A DNA stretch of 64,000 bases. Origin: Diospyros lotus (taxonomy: Eukaryota; Streptophyta; Magnoliopsida; Ericales; Ebenaceae). The notes below the pieces were generated by a model. That model was given only the letters and a program-made list of their open reading frames with translations. It was not told the origin of the DNA and searched no databases. The stretch is from the NCBI RefSeq assembly GCF_014633365.1, contig NC_068349.1:14460753-14524752 (forward strand), written 5' to 3'. Numbering within the stretch: position 1 is the stretch's first letter; each line of letters opens with the position of its first letter. Positions 24,502-39,703 of the stretch are shown here, in pieces. The position numbers were made by a program, and so were the translations under genes.

Positions 24502-24650
24502 TGTTGGTTTGAGTACATTGAGGAGGAAAAAAAAGTAGGCAAAAACTCTAATTTCATTCATCAAGAACAAATACATACATATAGTCATAAAGCACAAAAC
24601 ATGCTTCCTTAAAATCTGCAATCTAACCACCTAATTTTTTTTTATTTTCT
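24502..24650 (-). repeat. LTR end of the copia fragment (outer limit unknown)
   Basis: Begins TGTTGGTTTGAG on plus next to the PBS. Its outer (sense 5') end was not found. 24651-25003 is AT-rich with nothing recognised. Confidence 0.45.
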
Positions 24651-25008
24651 TCTCCTCCACTAACTACACATCAATCTAGAATTGTTAGTAACATTTCACC
24701 ATTTAAGCTGAACTTCATACCAAAAATAATCATTATATTTGAATAGAAAAAGTTTCAACCTTTAACAAGAATTCCCTTGAGAACCTAAGCAAGAGGTTGT
24801 TTCATTGTGGAAAATCATTTCTACTTTTCTATCTCTAATTTTATATAAAATATTTACTTCTTATTTTTTATAAAAAAAATTGATAACTTATTTAAATGTT
24901 AGAATTATCAAAACTTAATTTTCAATCTAAAAAATTAGAATTTATGTTAAAAAAAAAGAGATGTTTTAATTTGTTTTGTGAACTTGGTGCTAGAGAAGAA
25001 GATGAGAT

Positions 25009-25392
25009 TGTTGAAAAAATAATAAAGGAAGGTACTCCAGAAGCAATAGTAAAGCCTCAATATTATGTTAAATAAAGAGACAAAAATAAAAAGAAAATGC
25101 GAGAAAAAGAAAACCAGAACTTGAAGAAAGATAACTTCTTCTTATTGAATTAAAAGCTCACACTTCTACAAAAGACATAAATGAAGTCATATTTATACAA
25201 AACTTAAATACATAACATCCATCAAATAAAAATTGAAAAGCTATAAATAAAACTTTAAATGTGGGATGTTTTGCATGCCAAATTTAAGTGCCAAACTTCG
25301 GTTACAAAAGGAGAATATAACTGTGGAGACATAAATGAAAAACAAAAAATTAAACCAACTTTAATTAAAGAAAAATATCACAAATCTCAAAA
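25009..25392 (-). repeat. 3' LTR of the copia element
   Basis: Similar along its length to 29439-29810 (shared GAAGCAATAGTAAAGCCTCA, CTTGAAGAAAGATAACTTCT). The inner end abuts the last pol codons and a purine-rich tract (CAAGGAGT on minus). Confidence 0.88.
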
Positions 25393-25913
25393 CTCCTTGA
25401 GATTTTTCTTTGTCAAACCCAACTTGTTGCGTAAAAATTCAAATTGTCCACACGGTAAAGCTTTTGTGAGGGTGTCGGCAAGTTGAAATTCTAAATTACA
25501 ATGAGTGAGCTTGATCTTGCCTTCTTTCTCTACCTCCCTCAACAAATGAAACTTGACTTTAATGTGTTTTGTTTTACCATGTTGTACTGCATTGGAGGCG
25601 ATCGTAATAGCAAACTTGTTATCACAAAATAATTTTGTAGGCTCCTCTTGTTCATATCTTAAATCACCAAGCAATTTGCAAAGCCATATTGCTTGATTTG
25701 TAGCACTTGCTGCTGAAATATATTCAGCTTCAGCAATGGGTTGAGCCATAACTTCATGCTTCTTTGAGTTCCAAGAGAAAATCCAGTGCCAAAAGAAAAA
25801 ATATAACTAGAAGTGCTTTTAGAATCATTAGCACAACTAGCCTAATCACTATTAGCATATCCAATCAATTTCAAGTCACCAATGGACTCAAACCAAATTC
25901 CAAAATCAACCCT
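25387..25913 (-). pseudogene. Copia RNase H and pol C-terminus
   Basis: Degraded over 25750-25913, then a 120-residue open stretch with EAEYISAASATNQAIWL, CDNKFAITIASN, HGKTKHIKVKFHLLRE and FQLADTLTKAL, ending KLGLTKKNL just before the 3' LTR. This is the RNase HI domain of copia pol that removes template RNA. Confidence 0.9.
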
Positions 25914-27121
25914 TTAGGTGTCTAAGCACCATTTAGCAATACCAAAATGAACTTCACTAGGAGAATTCATATATGTTGATAGCATACTTGCAGCAAACAT
26001 TAAATTTAGCTTGGATGCCATCAAATACAACAAACTTCCTACCAAACTTCTAAAATTTGTAGGATTGGAGAGTTTCTCACCATTATTCTTAGAGACTTTT
26101 AAATTCAAAGCTAGAGGAGTGGAATCTACTTTACTTGTGTCCATCTTAAATTTCTTCAAAATTTCTTGGGCATACTTCTTTTGAGAAATGAAAATACCCT
26201 TTTCTTCTTGATGTATCTCTATGCCAAGAAAATAATGCATGTAACCTAGATTTGACATCTCAATCATCTTTTCCATCTCAACTTTAAAATTTTGTAGTGT
26301 TTGATGATCATTCCTAGTTACAAGCATATCATCAACATAAAGAGAAAGAATGAGTTGCTTAGAATTATCACCAACATTCATGCAGAGAGTAGTTTCACTC
26401 ATACTCCTCCTGAATCCTTGACGAGTAAAGTAAGAATCAATTTTGTTGTACCAAGCTCGTGGTGCTTGCTTTAGTTCATAGAGAGCTTTTTTCATATGAT
26501 ACATTTGGTCTTCTTTGCCTTCTTCTATGAACCCTTTAGGTTGGTTTATATAGATCTCCTCTTCAAGATCACCATTCAAAAAAGTTGATTTGACATCCAA
26601 TTGAATATTTTCCACCCCAACTGTGCAGCTAAAGCAATAATCAACCTTATGGTGTCATGCCATGCAACTGGTGCAAATGTGTCTCTATAATCAACTCTAG
26701 GTTGTTATGCATAGCCTTTTACCACCAATCTCGCTTTGTATTTATTGATAGAGCCAACAAAATTATACTTCATCCTGAACACCCATTTCACACCAATGAT
26801 GATGTTTTTGCCTAGAGGTTGCTCTACAAGCTCCCATGTATCATTTTTATTGATCATCTCCATTTCAACTTCCATAGTAGCAATCCAGTCAACAAATTGT
26901 AAAGCTTCATAATAGTTGTTAGGTTTAACAACAACAAGATTACATCTTTCATATACATCAGCAATTGATTTTACCTTATAATTTGGACTGTCTCCAGTGG
27001 CTTCAACTAAGGCATCATCATCCAAGGGAGGATCTTGGATATTAGAACCATTAGAATCAATTGAGTCAAAAGAAGACTCAACTAATTCCAAACCTTCAAT
27101 GTTGGTGGGGGAGTCTCTCAC
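25914..27121 (-). pseudogene. Copia reverse transcriptase
   Basis: N-terminal part WIATMEVEMEMINKNDTWELV and GVKWVFRMKYN..GSINKYKARLV (27121-26705). Then a 233-residue open stretch (26615-25914) with QLDVKSTFLNGDLEEEIY, the catalytic YVDDM at about 26340 and LGIEIHQEEKGIFISQKKY. A short broken gap (26616-26704) contains a stop. The polymerase motif is intact, but the frame is not continuous with its neighbours. Confidence 0.9.
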
Positions 27122-27189
27122 AACTTTTTACTACTCAAAATCCCAATAAGAGTCTTCATCGATGATGACATCATGATGCAAGATAATTT

Positions 27190-28150
27190 CTTTAATTTTC
27201 ATATAAAAAATTCTATACCTCTTGGAATTAGGAGCATAACCAATAAAGATTCATTTGATTGCCTTCTCATCAAGTTTGGACCTCTTCAAAGAAAGAACAA
27301 AAGAATAAGAAAAAGATCCAAAAATCTTTAGGTTTTTAACAAAAGGTTTTATACATGACCAAGCTTCATAAGGAGTCTTTCCCTCTACTACCCTTGTGGG
27401 TAGTTTTTTGAGCAAGTTTTTATACATGACCAGCTTCTGCCCAGACATTCTTTAGCGATTTCTTCCCAAAGAGTAAACATCTTGCCACCTCTATCACAAT
27501 TTTGTTCTTCTTTTCAGATACACCATTTTGCTATGGTGTGTAGACAATGAACAATTGGTGTTGAATTATGAAATCTTCACAAAAATTGTCAAATTACTTG
27601 GAAGTATATTAATTCCCATTTTTAGATCTCAAAGTTTTGAGCTCTGCAACCACTTTGAGTTTCAACCAAATTCACAAACTTCTTGAAGACGTTAAAAACT
27701 TAAGCTTTCTCACTCAAGAAATAAATCCAATCATCATTGTCAAATCATCAATAGAAATGATGAAATATTTATTGTTTTCAAAAGAAGTGGTATGCATAGG
27801 ACCACAAACATCAGTGTGCACCAAATCAATCTTCTCCTTTGCTCTCAAACTGCCACCTTTTGGAAAAAGTAGCTTGTGCATCTTCCCTTCTTGGCAACTT
27901 TCACAAATCTGGCCAAAGGAATCAAAACTAGGAAAATCTTCAACCATGTTAGAAGAACGCAAAATTTGCAAAGCTTTGTCGTTGTAGTGGCCAAAGCGTT
28001 GTTGCTAATTTTTGCTTTCTTCAACTTTGGCATTTAGAGCATGATGACATAGAGAGTCGCCATTCAAAAAGAATCCGTTGTCAACCATATTGACCCTTGC
28101 AATCTCTGCTCCTTGTGGGTTATAAATAATACAAACATGATCTTTGAAAA
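27190..28150 (-). pseudogene. Copia GAG-pre-integrase and integrase
   Basis: Zinc-binding end CESCQEGKMHKLLF and core start DLVHTDVCGPM..T (Asp of D-D-E) at 27900-27800, then KYFIISIDD. A degraded middle (27450-27710) is followed by the C-terminal part PTRVVEGKTPYEAW, VFG-like FGSFSYSFV and KRSKLDEKAIK at 27448-27251. Frames are broken near 27450-27640. Confidence 0.8.
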
Positions 28151-28175
28151 AAACATAAATTTTTTCATTCATCAA

Positions 28176-28439
28176 CTAAGCAATACCAAGTAAGTTTTGA
28201 GATAATCTCATAACAAACAAAACATTAGAGATTTTCTTTTCACCTTGCTTAGTATGCATGATGACATTACCTGTACCTTCAGCTAGTATCATCTCTCCAT
28301 GTCCAAGGATTAACTTTGTCCTGATAGATTTGTCAATCTGACTAAAAAAATTGATATCTTTAGCCATGTGGGTGGTGCAGTCACTGTCAATAAACCATGA
28401 GTTTATTTCCATTTCAACAACATGAGAAGCCATAAACAA
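28176..28439 (-). pseudogene. Copia protease
   Basis: Reads WFIDSDCTTHMAKD at the active site (family pattern W.[IL]DSG[AC]..H) and continues LILGHGEMILAEGTGNV, NVLFVMRLSQNLL. The usual Gly after D-S reads Asp, so the aspartic protease is probably inactive. It would normally cut the polyprotein. Confidence 0.8.
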
Positions 28440-29362
28440 GAAAGTTGTTTTTTGCTTTTGATCATCTGCGCGATTTGCTTGCTGCGGGGGCTGATGGGAT
28501 GTTTGGTTTTGCTTGGCACGACAAAACCTTTTAGTATGACCATCCTTACCATAATAGTCACAATGGTAGACTTGCTTGTTTTTGGACCAGCAATTTTTCC
28601 CAACATGGTTGGTCTTTTTGCAAAAACGGAAAGGAGGAAATTTTCCCCTCCTTGATGCTCCTTATTTTCCCTTGCTCCCCTGATCTTCAATTGCCTTTCT
28701 ATCATCCCTCGCAATAGGTTTCTTACCTTTGAATTTGGCATTAAAGGCACATTCTACATGCTCCTTATTTCGGATTGCATCCTTTTGCTCTTGGGTTGTA
28801 ATTTGGTGATTAACTTAGCTATAGAGAGAGTAGTCAAGTCACAGGACTCCTCTATGGCTGAGATCTTCGACTCAAATCTGTTAGGGACACTTACCATTAT
28901 TTTTTCCACAACCCTTTGATCTAGAGATTGGTTCACAATAGTCATTACTTTGGTATGTAGTGTACTCCTTTATAGAGTCTGAATCCTTCATCTTCAGCAT
29001 TTCAAACTCTCTTTTGAGAGTTATTAATTTAGTAGCCCTCACCTTGTGCTTTCTTCAAACTTCTATTTTAACTTATCCCAAGCTCTCTTGGCCGTGTCAC
29101 AATCAATAATCCTAGCTAAAATAGGATCTGATAAAGTAGCATGAATGCGAGATAAAGCCTTGGGCTTCTTTGACTTCTCCTCCTCATGCTATCTTGTTTG
29201 ATTCAAGGTTGAATTTGCTCCCAATGGTGGACGATCAACATCATTCAAAAGGGATTCCTAAAGGCTAAGTGATTTGAGAAAGGATTGCATTTTAATAACC
29301 CAAAATTGGTAGTTGTCACCATTAAATTGTGGGGGTGGAAACACCAAAATTAGAAGACATAT
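28440..29362 (-). pseudogene. Copia gag
   Basis: Starts near the ATG at 29362 (MSSNFGVSTP). Across frames it gives PQFNGDNYQFWVIKMQSFLK, RIHATLSDPILARIIDC, TAKRAWDKLK, then RVVEKIMVSVPNRFESKISAIEE (28945-28754) and a zinc knuckle CDYYGKDGHTKRFC near 28540. These are the DUF4219/UBN2 gag domain and the RNA-binding knuckle; Gag forms the virus-like particle in the cytoplasm. Several stops and at least two frame changes disable it. Confidence 0.82.
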
Positions 29363-29425
29363 TGTTGTAAAGTATAAAATTGGAATTCTCTTCTCTAAAA
29401 AAAATCATAGCCCTTTAAATCTAAT

Positions 29426-29437
29426 GCTTTGATACCA
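29426..29437 (-). other. Primer binding site of the copia element
   Basis: Minus TGGTATCAAAGC, complementary to the 3' end of initiator methionine tRNA, 1 bp from the 5' LTR. Confidence 0.85.
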
Positions 29438-29438
29438 C

Positions 29439-29810
29439 AGTTGAAAAAAATAATAAAGAAATGTATTGCAGAAGCAATAGTAAAGCCTCAAGGTTATTTT
29501 AAACAAAGAGATAGAAATCAAAAGAAAATATGAGAAGATGAAAATTAGAACTTGAAGAAAGATAACTTCTTCTAATTAAATTGAAAGCTTGCACTTCTAT
29601 AAAAACAAAAATGAAGTCTTATTTATACAGGATTTAAATACATAACATCAATCAAATAAAAACTGAAAATCTATAAATAAAACTTTAAATGCGGGGGTGT
29701 TTTGCATGCTAAACTTTGTTTACAAATGGAGAATATAACTGTGGAGACATAAATGAAAAACATAAAATTAAACCAGTTTTAATTAAAAAAAAATATCACA
29801 AATCACAACA
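29439..29810 (-). repeat. 5' LTR of the copia element
   Basis: 372 bp, ending ...AATCACAACA at the TSD. The TATA region is (T)ATAAATAAG-like near 29620 on minus. Confidence 0.88.
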
Positions 29811-29909
29811 GAGATAGAGATGATTCGAAAACCAGTTTTTCATATCTCCAATAGAAAACTTTATTTGTATTTCTTGTGTAAGGAAAGAGGAAAAAGCGAG
29901 GAATAAATA

Positions 29910-30318
29910 TGATGCAAGGCAGAACCTGCAAGGTTAGGATAATTTCGAGAATCGCTTGACCAGAGGAAATGGACGTCACTCGACATTGCTAATCATGGAA
30001 GACACTCACACGACCAAGCCACACGCTTGATATTTAGAAGGACTCACCCACTTCAAGCAAGGAGAGGACTTGCAATATATATATATATATATTCTAAAAA
30101 ACTCCCCAAATTTCCATTCACAAAGATATATATAGAGATTACAAAAGACACCCTGAATTATTTTCCCTAGACACTTATCTTTCTAAAGCAAGCCATATTT
30201 CCAAGAGAAACAACACACATTCACAAGACATAGAAGTCAAAAGGTTTTCAAAGATTAATACTAGAAAACAAAATAAAATTAAATGGACTTCTCATCTCCC
30301 GAGTATGCTCCTGCATCA
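29910..30318 (-). repeat. 3' LTR of the gypsy element
   Basis: 409 bp. Contains an (AT)n run at 30078-30092 and matches 34835-35251. Confidence 0.9.
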
Positions 30319-33300
30319 TTCTCTTCTGCTGGAAAAGAAGTCTTCTTGGAATTTGTAACCAAATCTTCCCAAAGCCTTTCATCATGCTTCTTGAGTTCTT
30401 GAGCTAACACCCATGCATCTTCACAATGCGTTTTTCTTGTCTAATGAACTAGATGTTGTGTATAGGTTCCTCGTCGAGTAGTGGTTGAACAAACATCCGG
30501 GACATCAATGATTTCTTGATGGGAATTTTCTGGTGAAGCAATCAATTCTTTAAACTTCAAGGAATCATTATCATCATCTCCATAATAAGCATACAAACCA
30601 CTGATGTTAAATATTGGGCTGATTGATAACCCTTGTGGCAACTTCAATCGATAAGCATTTGGCCTAAGCTTCTTGATGATTCGGCATGGCCCACACTTCC
30701 TTTGCTTGAGCTTGTTATGAGATCCCGCTGGAAATCTCTTCTTGCATAGATAAACCATAACCAAATCACCCTTCTCAAACTCGTTATTCCTCCAGTGTGC
30801 ATCAACCTTAGTTTTGTAATACTTAGAAACTTCCTTTAAGTGCTCTCGAACTTGATCATGAATGCTTTTGATATGGGCTGCAAAGTCCTCTGCATCCATG
30901 CTAACCCGAACTTGGTTACTTAATGGCAAAAGATCCAAAACTTGATGGGCTTTTTTTCCATAAATCACCTCAAATGGGGCCTTTTTAGTTGATGGATTGA
31001 AAGTACTATTATAGGCAAACTTAGCTTGATGGGGTTCTTTCTTGATGGGGTTTTTTTCTAAGCAATCTTTTCACAACTTCAGTTTGACCGTCAGTTTGAG
31101 GATGATAACACTAGAAAACTGTAGTTGAGTTCCAAAAAGCTTCCATATTGTCTTCCAAAAGTGACTCATAAATCGAACATCACGATCTAATACAATTGAT
31201 TTTGGAATGCCATGCAAACGAACTATCTCTCAAAAAAATAAGGTAGTAGCATGGGAAGCATCAGCGGAGTTCTTACATGGTATAAAGTGAGCCATTTTTT
31301 AGAAGCGATCAACAACTATAAAGATGCAATCACACCCATGCTGTGTTCTTGGCAAGCTATAACATAGTCCATCGAAATATCCTCCTAATGAGCATTAGGG
31401 ATAGGAAGTGGCTAGTATAAACTTGTATTTTGCACTCCTCCTTTGGCCTTTTGACACACCAAGCATCTTTGCACAAAATGAGCAACATCCCACTTCAAGG
31501 ACGACCAAAAATAGCTTTCTTTAACCAGCAATTCAGTTTTGTCCCTTCTGAAATGCCCACTAACTCCACCACTATGCAACTCTTAAATGATAAAAAGCCT
31601 CAATGATCCCTCTGGAACAAACAATTGATTTCCCCTAAAAAGATACCCATTCATGAGCAAATAGTCTTGGCTTTTCCCATCACTTAACTCTTGCAAAACC
31701 TTTGAAAAGAAAGCATCTGTTGCATAGTATTACAGTAAGAGATCAAAGCCAACAATTTTGAAAGAGAGTGTAGTCAATAAGCTATATCTTCTACTCAAAG
31801 CATTGGCAACCTTGTTAAAGGAACTTGCTTTGTGATTTAGAACAAAACTAAACTTTTCCATGTAAGATACCCACCCAGCATGTCGAGAATTCAACTTCTT
31901 TTGCACCTTGAGAAATCTTAGAGCTTCATGGTCTGAATAGAGAACAAACTCCACACCAACGAGGTACTCTTCCTAATGTCACAAGGCTTGCACAATTGCA
32001 TACAACTCCTTGTCATAAGTTGAATACCTTTTCCTGGCATCACTTAATTTCTCGTTGAAATAAGCAATCGACCTCCCTTCTTGCATTAGGACAACACCTA
32101 TACCCACATTTGAAGCATCACACTCAACTTGGAACATTTTTTAAAAGTTGGGCAGAGCTAGCACTGGAGCTTCCATAAGCTTTCCCTTTAAAAGTGGAAA
32201 ACTCCTTTGTGCTTCCTTAGTCCACTAAAACTCCTTGCTTTTCAAGACATCCATCATAGGTGCAACAAGGGTGATGAGTTTTTTGATGAAACGTCGATAA
32301 AAAGAAGCCAAGCCATGAAAGATTTGCACTTCCGTAAAACTTCTTGGGTTTGGCCAATCAAGAATCGCCTTTACCTTTTTCTCATCCATTTGCATTCCCT
32401 CTGCACTTACTATATAACCTAGAAATACAACCCGATCAATGATAAAGGAACACTTCTTTAGGTTAATATAGAGCTGGTTGTCATGCAAAACTTTGAACAC
32501 ATTTCGTAGATGCTCCACTTGTTGAATTCTATCCTAACTATAAACCAAGATGTCGTCAAAGTAAACAACAACATATTTTCCCAAAAAATCCTTCAAAACT
32601 TGAGTCATCAACGTCATAAAAGTGCTTGGGGCATTAGAAAGCCCAAATGGCATGACTAGCCATTCATACAAGCCATTCTTTATTTTAAAAGCTATTTTCC
32701 ATTCATCTCTGGATTTAATTCGAATTTGATGGTATCCACTCCTAAGATTAATTTTAGAAAAGACCTTTTCACCACAAAGCATATCAAACATGTCATTGAG
32801 ATGGGGGATCGGGAATCGATACTTCATTGTTATCTGCCCTACTATCAATACATATCCTCCAAGTTCCATCCTTTTTTGGTGTTAGAAGGGCTAGTACAAT
32901 GCATGGACTTAATGACTCCCTAATCAGCCCTTTTTTTAGCAATTCTTCAACTTGTCTTTCCAATTCAGCATGTTCATTAGGTGACATTCTATAATGGGGC
33001 AAGTTAGGAAGGATTGCACTTGGTATGAAATCAATTTGATGTTGAATATCACGAAGATGAGGCAAGTAAGCAAGTAATTCATCCGGAACTAAACCTTCAA
33101 ATCTATGGAATAAACTTAAAACTTCTTTAGGAACATCTCTGGTATCTTCCCCTACAACCACCAAAGCATATGCCACCTTTTCTTTACTGAAAACTTTTTG
33201 AAAGCTCTATAGGATAACAAGCTAATCGGGCCTTGAGATGCCACACTCATGGGGACATCCTTCAAAGGGTTCAACACAAATGTTACCCCGCCTTTCTTAA

Positions 33301-33618
33301 TTGTGTAGGTGTTCTTCTTCCTATCATGTTGAGCACATCGATAACATTACCATGGTCTCCCAAGGAGTAAGTGAAAAGCGTCCATAGAAAAGATGTCAAA
33401 ATAGAACTTGTCTTCGTACTTTCCGATGGAGAATTTCACCTGGCATTTCTATGTTACCAAAACCTCTCCTCCTTTCTTTAACCATGACACCTCGTAGGGT
33501 TTAGGACGCTGCTCACAAGGAAGTTTCAGCTTTTCGACCATAGTCTTAGACACCATATTTCTACACTTCCAAAATCAACCATCAAGATATACTTTTTTTC
33601 ATTGGTCAAGCAATAAGT
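30319..33618 (-). pseudogene. Gypsy pol (PR, RT, RNase H, IN)
   Basis: Protease region 33200-33618 is weak, with a PMDACHLLLGD-like block after it. RT spans 33176-32534: [64 protein letters not shown] and catalytic YFDDILVYS. The RNase H connection has FHGLASFYRRF at about 32320, and RNase H ends near 31730 (EALRFLKVQKKLNSRHAGWV). The integrase zinc finger and core (31700-31000) are heavily decayed. The integrase C-terminus at 30968-30441 is open, with DLLPLSNQVR, FEKGDLVMVYLCKKRFPAGS and NAYRLKLPQG. After one stop (30441) the frame continues across 30319 into the LTR. Confidence 0.88.
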
Positions 33619-34775
33619 TCAGAAGATGTTATGCTTGAGCCATTGATCATCTTCTTGAACAATCATTACCTTTTGAATCACAAGACTTTCAGCATCACAG
33701 TCAGGTTCACAATACTCATTTTCAGTTCCACCTTTAGGCTCTTCCTCTTCTTCTTCTTGCCCTTCTTGAACAACATTCACCTCAGCCTTCTTGGAAGGAC
33801 ATTCATATGCACAATGACCAACTTCACCACACCTGAAACACTTAAAACTTGAAGATCCAGTCTTACCAAGGTCCTTTTTTCCTCCCCCAGCATGTGGGTT
33901 TGGACGCTCAAAGTTGGGTGTTGAATTTTTTTTGTTGGGGATCACTATCTTTGTTTTCAAAGATTTACTGTTGTTACATTTTCCGAAAGAGGCCCATTTA
34001 ACTTTTTCCTCTGCTTTAAGAGCCATTTGATATGCCTCTTTAAGCGAATGGATGAGATGCATCATTAACTCCCCTTGAAGATTGAGTTTTAAGCCACTTG
34101 TGTATCTCACAACAAGCTGATCATCTATTTCCGTAAGATTAATCCGACTCAACAACCTGTAGAATTGTTCTGTGTAATCGGCCATAGATTGTTCATTGCA
34201 ATGGCGAATATGGTGGAACTTCTGGTACAAGGACTGTGAATAATCTAGCGGAAGAAATTTCTCATCCAACTTTAACTTCATCTCTACCCATGTGTGAACT
34301 CTTGGGACTGCTCGTCTATCTCGATTTCATTGATATTGCTGCCACCAAACCAAAGCATGGCCCTTCAATTTTGTAGTGACAAACTGCACCTTTCTTTCTT
34401 CTGTCAAGTTTTTCCATTCAAAGAATGCTTCCAAAGACGCAATCTAGTCACAGTATTCATCAGGATCTAACTTTCCTTCGAAGTCGGGCACGTGTCTGTC
34501 CCTTCAAGAGCTCTTGCTAATCGTTCCATGGCCCAACAATCACCAAAAACTGCTTCTGAATTTTCTTTCGAACCAAACGAATTAGATTCCTCTTCCATGT
34601 CATCCTGGCTTCTTGAATTTCTGGAGTGACTTATTTGACTTCGTGCTAGGGAATTTTGCATCATTTGGAGAATCTCTGTCATCGTTTCTTAAAGCATTTG
34701 ATTAGATCGTCGCAATTCAGCGACCTCGTCACGTAAAGTGACGTCCTTAACATTTTGTCGCCGCATAGGAGGCAT
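33619..34775 (-). pseudogene. Gypsy gag
   Basis: The start ATG at 34775 gives MPPMRRQNVKDVTLRDEVAE, interrupted by a stop at 34688. It continues over 34682-34467 and then in a 220-residue open part (34281-33619) with QSLYQKFHHIRHCNEQSM, YTEQFYRLLSRINLTE, VVRYTSGLKLNLQGEL and the zinc knuckle CFRCGEVGHCAYEC. An acidic stretch (EGQEEEEEEPKGG) follows the knuckle. The retrotransposon gag domain and one CCHC knuckle are clear; the N-terminal third is broken. Confidence 0.87.
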
Positions 34776-34819
34776 AATCACTGGAACAAAGAAAAATCCC
34801 TCAAAATCTAGATTTTCTT

Positions 34820-34831
34820 GCTCTGATACCA
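34820..34831 (-). other. Primer binding site of the gypsy element
   Basis: Minus TGGTATCAGAGC, 3 bp from the 5' LTR; complementary to the tRNA-iMet 3' end. Confidence 0.85.
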
Positions 34832-34834
34832 ATT

Positions 34835-35251
34835 TAATGCAGGTTGGAACCATCAAGGTTAGGATAATTTCGGGAATCACTCGACCAGAGGCAGCGGGCG
34901 TCTCTCAACGTTGCTAATTGCGGAAGACACTCACACAACCAAGCCACACGCTTGATATTTAGAAAGACTCGCTCACTTCAAGCAAGGAGAGGACTTGTAA
35001 TATATATATATATATATATTCTCAAAGAATCCCTAGATTTCCATTCACAAAGATATATATAGAGATTATAAAAGATACTCCGAGTTATTTTCCTTACACT
35101 TATTGCTTTAGGACTTTCCAAAGCAAGCCATATTTCCAAGAAACAACACACATTCACAAGACATAGAAGTCAAAAGGTTTTCAAAAGCTAACACGAGAAA
35201 ACAAAATAAAATTTAATGGACTTCTCGTCTCCCAAGTATGCTACTGCATCA
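34835..35251 (-). repeat. 5' LTR of the gypsy element
   Basis: 417 bp, ending at the AAATA TSD. Contains an (AT)n run near 35000-35018. Confidence 0.9.
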
Positions 35252-35256
35252 AAATA

Positions 35257-35800
35257 TCAAGCGACTGTATACTTGCTTGGGGACACACATTGCGCTGTAA
35301 TTGGCTGCAATTTTGGAATCTGCTTTGTGTTTCTGTTTTCATAAGCAAGTACAGAATGGGTTTGGTATGTTGTGTTCAGAATCCACTTTTAGGATTTTTT
35401 TTTGGAAAGTATTCCAATTTTAGAAAAAAAGTACGTAACATGACATGAAAAGTGAAAATAGTATGCTTTGTGTCATTCGTGTTTAGCAATTGAATGTGTC
35501 TTCTAGAGGCAACAACATACATGCGCTTGCTTGGGATAGGGTTTATAGACGACAATATTATCTTGAGTACTTTTATTATAAGATGAAAAGGAAAGCAGAA
35601 GACTTGGAGAAGATGCCTCCTTTTCCAGTATATTTTCCCCCTTGGATGTGACCTTTTTCTCATCCGAGGAACTTAAAAACAATACCATAACACTTCATGA
35701 AGGCAGTGTAAACTTGCCCAACTGCCTCAATTACTCAACAAAAAGCCTCACCACTGGGAATCATAATTCATAATTCATAGTTCATAGTCATGGGTGGGAT
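35257..35800. other. 3' flank of the subtilase gene
   Basis: Non-coding between the gypsy TSD and the subtilase stop codon. The part nearest 35800 is the likely 3' UTR; no clear polyadenylation site can be assigned. Confidence 0.5.
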
Positions 35801-39252
<3,452 letters not shown>

Positions 39253-39480
39253 TGCGGAGTAATTTCAAACTTCTTGTTTTGTTTGAGATTTATGACTATG
39301 CAGCGAGTAGAAGTTGTAAATAAATAGGGGAGCATTGACATTGGTAATGTCAGCAACCCTTTTTGGAGCTTTTTGGCTCAATGCCGTCCCTTCTTGTTTG
39401 TGATCTTCACCTTATTCTTTTCGTGGAAAATGACGAGGACAGATCTCTCATAGCTGTCCCCTTTTTTCCCTATTGGAAGA
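39253..39480 (-). promoter_or_regulatory. Subtilase promoter and 5' UTR region
   Basis: A TATA-like sequence (minus CCCTATTTATTTAC, 39316-39329) lies 64-77 bp before the ATG. It is a weak match to TATAWAW but well placed for a short 5' UTR. Confidence 0.4.
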
Positions 39481-39703
39481 TTCAATACAAACACACATAA
39501 AACAAGCACGGGAAATAAAGGCCTTGAGAAGTTGGAGAAGATAAAACAAGAGAGATGACACCAAAAAAATATTGAAAGAAATATCTGCAGAAAAATGGGT
39601 ATGCCGTAGTAATTTGATTAAACATCCAAAAATGATATGTACATATATTAACGATAATATCCTCCAGGTTTACTTTCAAATCCAAGTGAGGTAAAAATAA
39701 ATA

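Larger units (their letters stand above)
25009..29810 (-). mobile_element. Near-complete Ty1/copia retrotransposon
   Basis: LTRs at 25009-25392 and 29439-29810 flank gag-PR-IN-RT-RNase H on minus. The TSD GAGAT is perfect (25004-25008 and 29811-29815). The PBS lies next to the right LTR. The LTRs differ by many substitutions and the coding region has stops and frameshifts, so the insertion is old. Confidence 0.93.
29910..35251 (-). mobile_element. Near-complete Ty3/gypsy retrotransposon (possibly CRM-like)
   Basis: LTRs 29910-30318 and 34835-35251 have inverted ends TGATGCA...TGCATCA (TAATGCA at the inner 3' end of the right LTR). The TSD AAATA is perfect (29905-29909 and 35252-35256). Order on minus is PBS, gag, PR, RT, RNase H, IN. 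The LTRs are diverged and pol has stops. The TGATG start, the GLASFYRRF RT/RNase H style and a pol frame that runs into the 3' LTR suggest the CRM clade; this is inference. Confidence 0.93.
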
